The notes beneath the pieces were generated by a model. The model was not told the origin of the DNA and searched no databases. It was given only the letters and a program-made list of their open reading frames with translations. From assembly GCA_947000775.1 (NCBI GenBank), contig CAMQGK010000436.1, forward strand, positions 1,432,001-1,496,000: 64,000 bases of DNA. The letters are read 5' to 3'. Shown in pieces: positions 58,757 to 64,000 of the stretch. Each line of letters begins with the position of its first letter. Within the stretch, counting starts at the first letter, position 1. This stretch comes from Pterois miles (lineage: Eukaryota; Chordata; Actinopteri; Perciformes; Scorpaenidae). A program made the position numbers and the translations under genes.

Positions 58757-60471
58757 AGAATACCGTTCACATCAATGTGAATCTCATCCAGACTTTTCCC
58801 TTTGTATTCTCCAGGCGTCCTTTGCTTATTTTAGCGAGCTGGAGGGTGCCCTCTGGAAGGTGGTAGTGCTTTCTGTGGACACTGATGTTATGCCCAAGGA
58901 AATCTGCCAACTGATCAAGTTCGGTAGTCTTGAGATTCAGCACGGTTGAGAGGGTGGCAATGTGTTTTCTGAGTTTGGTTGAGGTTAGAGCTCATTCACA
59001 AACTGCCTCATGCAGTCCGAACTCCTGACTTAATGGACAGAATGCGGCAACGCAGACAAGAATCCATTTTCATTCAGCACGCCACATTCTTCTCGCTTCT
59101 CAGGACGAGTATCGAGCGAGTCCCTCATGAGTGGGGTGAGGAGAACAGCCACTTTCCTTCCTCTCTTTCCTACTATGGTTATCCGGACAAAATGTTTGCA
59201 AAGCTTCTGCTCGAGTGGTGTAAGGGCCAAGTTAACATCTTCATGTGTTTCTGTTGTGTCTCTTGATAAGTATGCAGACAGGGGCATTCTAGATACCTCT
59301 CCTTCCCTCCAGCAGTTAAAGAGGATAATTTGTGCCAGTGTCACTTTAGCAAGGTCTTTCCAGTTTGAGGGTGAAACATCTTCTTTCGGGTCATTCAAGT
59401 CAGACAAATGGGAATGATGATTTTGGACATCCCGTGTGAATGGTAGGAGTTGAGGAGAAGTCCACTTGGCTTGGTCAAGTTGAGTTAGGGCTTGGCTTGC
59501 TATGTCAAATTTCCAGCTTTCTTGGTATAGCTGTGCAAATTCCTCAGCATTTTGGGCAGTTTCTTTATCTTTTATCTTCAATCCTTCAGACTTGAGAAAC
59601 ATAACCAAAGAATGCAAACTGTGTCCAACTTTTCGAGCAAGAGATGGACGTTGATATTTGCCAGTTACTTCACTGAATCCAGCCAGGCATTTTGCAGCAG
59701 TGACAGCATCACAGTACCTTTCAGGTTTTATGAGTTCTTTGATAGTCTTCACAGGTGTAACTTTTCTCGCTGCCAGAACCAGTCTGCCAAGCTCTCTCAG
59801 TTTTTGTCGAATATATTGGTGTTGACTGATTACCCTCTCATTTTTCTTGAACAGTCGGTAACCATAGTCAAGAATGCATTGGTCTTGCTTAACAGAAATA
59901 GCAATTTCATCTTGATTCATGTAACTTAAGAGCTTCCAGTACGCATCGCCAAATCCAGCTGGAGCAGGTTCAGCAAACGCACACAATGCTTGGACTCTTG
60001 TTTTACCGGGTTTAGATTTCTTACCCTGAGGATGAATTTGCAGATCTGAAAATGTCGCCACATTGCCCTTTTTGTGAACAACCCATAGCAGTACACACAA
60101 TGCATAAATTATTTTCCTTCTGTTTTTTTCTTTGGTTGCTTGCATGGGATGAGTTTGGCCGTCTGGCTCTCCAACACTCCAGTGTTATGTTCAAAGTTTC
60201 CCTGATTTCGGATGTAGTCTAATTGCAGTCGCCTTTCTTTTGAGTTCTTTGGAAAACTTAATGCTTTTGCAACACCAACCTTATCACTGTGTTTACGTGA
60301 CAAGTGTCGTGACATTTTCTGAATCACTTTTCCACAATACAAACAATGGTGTTTCTTGTTATATCATCTTGCACCATCAACGCTCTTCAAAACTGGATCA
60401 ACATAGACCGATGCCTCTTTTTCAAGGGGCACTGAAGCACTTGCCTCCTTGTTAGTACATTCTTGTGCCAT
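58757..60471 (-). pseudogene. Tyrosine-recombinase-like fish gene family, better preserved copy
   Basis: ATG at 60471 (MAQECTNKEAS..). Blocks in order: a C2H2-type finger HHCLYCGKVIQK..RHLSRKH (a TGA lies just before it); SFPKNSKERRLQLDYIRNQG; a second finger CVYCYGLF..MWRHFQIC in a third frame near 60.1 kb; then 371 open codons from 60145 to 59030 with ISQHQYIRQKLRELGRLVL, QIILFNCWREGEVSRMPLSA and ITIVGKRGRKVAVLL. After a frame change, LADFLGHNISVHRKHY and PEGTLQLAKISKG run to about 58.76 kb. G-H..VH..HY resembles the box II region of tyrosine recombinases. Three or four lesions suggest a recent pseudogene. Confidence 0.82.
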
Positions 60472-60539
60472 TTCCTCTTCATTCACATCAACTCTGCCAT
60501 CAGGAAATCTTTATGTGGAGTCATGACTTGTTTTAAAGC

Positions 60540-60872
60540 TTGTGCTCTGACTGGAAGACTCGAAACTGCCCTGACTGGAAGACTTGAAGCTCTTCTGACT
60601 GGAAGACTTGAAACTGCCCTGACTGGAAGACTTGAAGCTCTTCTGACTGGAAGACTTGAAGCTCTTCTGACTGGAAGACTTGAAACTGCCCTGACTGGAA
60701 GACTTGAAGCTCTTCTGACTGGAAGACTTGAAACTGCCCTGACTAGAAGACTTGAAGCTGTCCTTATTTGAAGACTCAACATTGCTCTGACAGGAAAACT
60801 TGAAACTGCTCTGACTAGAAGACTTGAAGCTCTACTGACTGGAAGACTTGAAGCTCTTCTGACTAGAAGACT
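60540..60872. repeat. 24-bp minisatellite encoding KSFKSSSQ on the minus strand
   Basis: About 14 units of CTGACTGGAAGACTTGAAGC plus TCTT. On the minus strand, in the frame that runs toward the recombinase-like gene, each unit reads KSFKSSSQ or GSFKSSSQ. One stop (near 60510) separates it from the ATG at 60471. It may be an expanded serine-rich N-terminal extension of that pseudogene. It abuts the truncated Tc1 on the right. Confidence 0.93.
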
Positions 60873-61069
60873 ACACAACTTAGAAGATAGCACCTTTGTT
60901 TGAACGCAGCCACTTTCAAGTGAGCAAAATTGTTGGAACAGGTGTTTTCTTTTGCCCAGGTGAGTCCCGTTACATTGATTATTCATCAATAAATAGAGCT
61001 GAATGTCTCCTCTTTCAGCTTTGGGTTTTTCCTGTTCAGACTGATTTCTAGTTAAAAGGTGAAACCAAC

Positions 61070-62222
61070 ATGAAGACCAGAGAGCTGTCTCTGGGAGAAA
61101 TGCTGAGAGAAGATGGAAATCAATCAGAGCCATTGATCCGTTGGCCATAGCCAGTACAACCATCTGGAACGTCCTGAAGAAGAAAGGAACCACTGGTGTA
61201 CCGAGCAACAGACGGTGAACCGGTAGACCGAGGAAACATCAGCAGCTGATGACAGAAACACTGAGAGAGCTGTAAAGGAAAACCCTAAAACAGCCGTCAG
61301 GGACGTCAGCAACAACCTCCAGAGGGAGGAGTGAAGGAATCCCAATCCACCGTTCACAGAGGACTTCAGGACCTAAAGGACAGAGACTCCACCAGGAGAG
61401 GACAACCACTCATTAGCAATAAGAAGAGGACGGACAGACTGGAACCAGACTACAAGGACAGAGACTCCACCAGGAGAGGACAACCACTCATTAGCAATAA
61501 GAAGAGGAAGGACAGACTGGAACCAGACTACAAGGACAGAGACCACCAGGAGAGGACAACCACTCATTATCAATAAGAAGAGGAAGGACAGACTGGAACC
61601 AGACTACAAGGACAGAGGCTCCACCAGGAGAGGACAACCACTCATTATTAATAAGAAGAGGAAGGACAGACTGGAACCAGACTACAAGGACAGAGACCAG
61701 GATCAACAGGTCTGGTACAAAGTTTTCTGGACCGACGAGACAAAGATGAAAATTTACCAAAGTGATGGAGAAAGAAAGGATGAGCAGCTCATCTGTGAAA
61801 CCTGGTGGAGGTAATGTCCTGGTTGGGCTGCATGGCTTCTTCTGGGACGGATCAATGATCTTCATTGATGATGGATCACATGACGGCAGCAGCTACATGA
61901 ACTCAGAGGTCTACAGAAACATTTAGTCTGACAGTTTAAAGAGAGATGAACCAAACTGATCAGGAGATCCAGACAACGAGCCAAAACCCCCTGAGACCAC
62001 CGAGGAGTTCATCAGGGGAAGAAGAGGAAGGTTTTAACTGGACCAGTCCACCTGCAGACTGGAACCCTGTTGATCAGCATTTTACCTGCTGAAGAGGAAA
62101 CAGCTAATGAAAGAGGCTGTGGAGAAAGACTGGAAAAGCACCACAGAAGAAGAATGGAAAGGTTTGGTGATGTCAGAGGGTCGCTGGCTTGATGCAGTTA
62201 TTACAACTAAATATGAAGAATT
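61070..62222 (+). pseudogene. Tc1-like transposase with tandem-amplified segment
   Basis: ATG at 61070 (MKTRELSLGEM). Recognisable pieces: the helix-turn-helix segment IASTTIWNVLKKKGTTGV followed by TGRPRKH, the catalytic TDETKM region, GGGNVLV, FIDDGSHDGSSYMNSEVYRN, YLLKRKQLMKEAVEKDWKS and a C-terminal EGRWLDAVITTK. The second catalytic Asp and the Glu cannot be read with confidence because of substitutions and a lost stretch. Stops at 61218, about 61924 and 61960 and a 78-bp repeat inactivate it. Confidence 0.85.
61379..61688 (+). repeat. 78-bp tandem repeat inside Tc1 transposase
   Basis: Four units beginning GACAGAGACTCCACCAGGAG at 61379 and 61457, then 61535 (2 bp shorter) and 61611, with a partial fifth at 61689. 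Each 26-codon unit reads RRGQPLISNKKRKDRLEP plus YKDRD, the segment between the DNA-binding and catalytic parts of the transposase. Confidence 0.95.
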
Positions 62223-62534
62223 ATTGACTGTAATCTATCTGAAGTCTATCTGATCCTGGACTGTGGATCACCATAAAATGTGGAGTTCTGTTACAAACGG
62301 TGCTACCTGCTGAGTGGTGGATCAGATCTAGATATAAATACCTTGAAATTGAAGCCGAAATACTGATCTTTTGTCACATTCATCTTTTGATGTCAAACCC
62401 AAATGTTTTCAGTGTACAGCAGAAATAAAGGACCTGGCCTCTCTGTTCTCGTAGTTTTGGAGGTTGGAGGGGACTGTATGTGTGTGAGGTTAACTGGCAC
62501 CATGAGAAATGGACTAGAATGCTGTCTGTCAGGT

Positions 62535-63049
62535 TATCATATTTTTCGCACTATAAGGAGCACGGGATTATAAGGCGCTCTATCAATGAATGTGTCTATT
62601 TTCATACATACGGCGCTCTGGTCTGGTGATGGTGGAGGAACTGGCCCGGCGTTGCCTCCCTGTCTTGGTGAATGTGTGTTGGCCTTCTGTCATCCAACGC
62701 TCCCACGCAGCTCTCAGTTTAACTCTGAATGACCTGTCGACACCGATATCTAGCGGTTGGAGTTCTTTAGTTAATCCACCTGGAATGACGGCGAGCTCCG
62801 AAGTAGTTTTCTTCACTTTGGTTGTGACGGTGTCGGTGAGATGGGCAGCATGGAGTCTCAGATCAACAGGGACGGAGAGTTGTGGAAAAAGCCGTTGGGT
62901 CTCTTGACATAAATCTCCGACAGGTTCGAGGAGGTCAGTAAGCACAAACAGAATTGATTCATAAGGTGCACTGGATTATAAGGCGCACTGTCGATTTTTG
63001 ATAAAATTAAAGGATTTTAAGTGCACCTTATAGTGTGAAAAATACGGTA
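62535..63049 (-). mobile_element. Pogo-like DNA transposon, deletion derivative
   Basis: About 515 bp with inverted ends TATTTTTCGCACTATAAGG and CTTATAGTGTGAAAAATACG, flanked by TA. Sub-terminal GGATTATAAGGCGC repeats are present at both sides. The interior keeps only part of a transposase, so this is a non-autonomous remnant of the Tc1/mariner pogo branch. Confidence 0.85.
62583..62945 (-). pseudogene. Pogo transposase C-terminal DDE fragment
   Basis: Minus-strand frame containing LAVIPGGLTKELQPLDIGVD and RSFRVKLRAAWERWM, the conserved block around the third catalytic residue of pogo/Tigger DDE transposases, where IPGG.T..LQPLD is diagnostic. The DNA-binding domain and the other catalytic residues are missing. 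Inactive. Confidence 0.8.
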
Positions 63050-64000
63050 ACACTGTTCTCTTAATCAGAAATCTGTCACATCACCCAATGAGTAACACTG
63101 ACTGAAAGAGTTGTATCAGAAAAGTAATGTGAACACTTTCCTATCTGGGTAATGGAACTACATAATGTACAGGTCAACATAAATAGTATGTGATGACAGT
63201 GGGTACGTTACTCCATTACCTGTGTGCCGGCATCACCTCTGTTGGGATCCTCATGGGAGGTCAGATCTTTGGGGAACGTCACGGTCACAGCCTTAATTAC
63301 AATTTCCCTGATCTCTACAAAACATGCACTTCTACATGCTTACTACCAGTTTCTGCCATTCAGATTCAAACAGAAAAGTACTCTGTGTCTCTGAGTCGTG
63401 TCTTGACCGGCATTCCTCCACTGACATGATTTCTCCTTTTCACTCCAAGACAAAAGCACCTGGTTTGATGGGCTGGGTTGCAAAACTCCTCGTCCTGTAA
63501 GGACAAATATTAAATATGCATTTAATTAAAAGAAACATTGAGTCATCTTAACATTTGACATATAAGATGACCCACCACTTGTTAATAGCCTACTGCCTTC
63601 AGAACCAACATGCTGTAAGTTCGAGCCACTGACACAGTGTGGCCACTGTTATCGCCCGTCTGGAAATGCCAATACAGCCTTTTATCATTTTCCAACTACG
63701 AAGATGTATAGCATTTATAATTCACATAGACAGGCAATATGCCATTAAAAGAAATGGGAAGCACTTCAGTTCACGTCACCTCTGTTTACTGTAGAACCCA
63801 TTTTCATTCACTTATTTCCTTTTACTTACATATTGATGTCAGCAGTCAAGGGGCCCCTTTAAAAAGGGCAGTTTTTCCACAGTAAATATTACCGTAACTT
63901 CGGAGCATTCATTGACCTTGATCCCAACAAGCTAGCAGGACATGCTTGGTACCAATGGATTCCTTAGGTCTTCTAGTTTCTAGCTCTAAAACTCAACCCG
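63050..64000. other. Unassigned right end of window
   Basis: No recognisable exon or repeat family. The 79-codon plus-strand frame at 63190-63429 has no known domain, and I see no splice-supported structure. Confidence 0.35.

Larger units (their letters stand above)
60873..62478 (+). mobile_element. Tc1-like DNA transposon, left end truncated
   Basis: The right terminal repeat region is visible (ending GGAGGGGACTGTA at 62478). The left part starts inside the element (ACACAACTTAGAAGATAGCA) where the 24-bp minisatellite stops, so the outer left repeat is gone. It is a different Tc1 family from that at 1923-3461. Confidence 0.88.

Noticed and set aside
63190..63429. 79-codon plus-strand frame near the right end
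   Set aside because: No recognisable domain or exon structure; length is within chance for this sequence.

Overview
The window is vertebrate nuclear DNA, almost certainly from a ray-finned (teleost) fish. It carries spliced exons with consensus GT/AG borders, a recognisable vertebrate gene (MOCS1), a HIPK-like kinase and a C-type lectin remnant of fish type. Its transposon mix is typical of teleosts: Tc1-like, hAT, pogo, L1/Tx1-like and jockey/CR1/Rex-like LINEs, a sushi-like Ty3/gypsy element and a tRNA-derived SINE. There is no bacterial or organellar gene content and no CRISPR array.

Layout. 1-1.34 kb: a 10-bp satellite. 1.9-3.5 kb: a Tc1 element with ~209-bp IR/DR ends. 3.7-7.25 kb: a 69-bp satellite. 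7.3-7.6 kb: a BED zinc-finger reading frame. 9.7-14.6 kb: the first three coding exons of MOCS1 on the minus strand, with a CCAAT/GC-box/ZNF143-type promoter at 14.6-14.77 kb; its introns hold a 51-bp minisatellite, a Tc1 deletion derivative and a MITE. 16.3-22.3 kb: a 6-kb AT-rich 23-bp satellite. 22.8-24.3 kb: a decayed transposon-derived gene. 25.0-25.5 kb: a solo LTR with a perfect 5-bp target duplication. 25.7-27.1 kb: a HIPK-like kinase missing its catalytic middle. 27.3-27.75 kb: C-type lectin exons. 29.2-32.7 kb: a tyrosine-recombinase-like pseudogene containing 44 tandem copies of a 48-bp coding unit. 34.7-41.4 kb: an L1-like LINE interrupted by an LTR and a SINE. 42.4-43.3 kb: a (CA)n tract and a minisatellite related to the one inside MOCS1. 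44.2-48.2 kb: a hAT element abutting a LINE. 48.2-53.3 kb: a decayed sushi-like gypsy element carrying a 362-bp insertion. 53.3-58.05 kb: a (TCAG)n tract and a 15-bp satellite. 58.75-60.9 kb: a second recombinase-like pseudogene. 60.9-62.5 kb: a decayed Tc1. 62.5-63.05 kb: a pogo remnant. The rest is unassigned.

Only MOCS1 (molybdenum cofactor synthesis) looks like a conserved working host gene, and only its 5' part is present; the remaining exons must lie left of the window. The kinase may be an expressed but catalytically incomplete paralogue. Tandem arrays cover roughly a third of the window (my estimate from array borders). I found no new defence or metabolic system. The most notable signals are: (1) three unrelated mobile-element genes each carry an internal tandem amplification of a coding segment (48 bp x44, 78 bp x4, 44 bp x3); (2) a 358-bp chimera of hAT and LINE sequence was copied, almost unchanged and inverted, into the gypsy integrase region with a 10-bp target duplication; (3) two minisatellites 31 kb apart in opposite orientation share one ancestral unit; (4) several satellites show higher-order periodicity.
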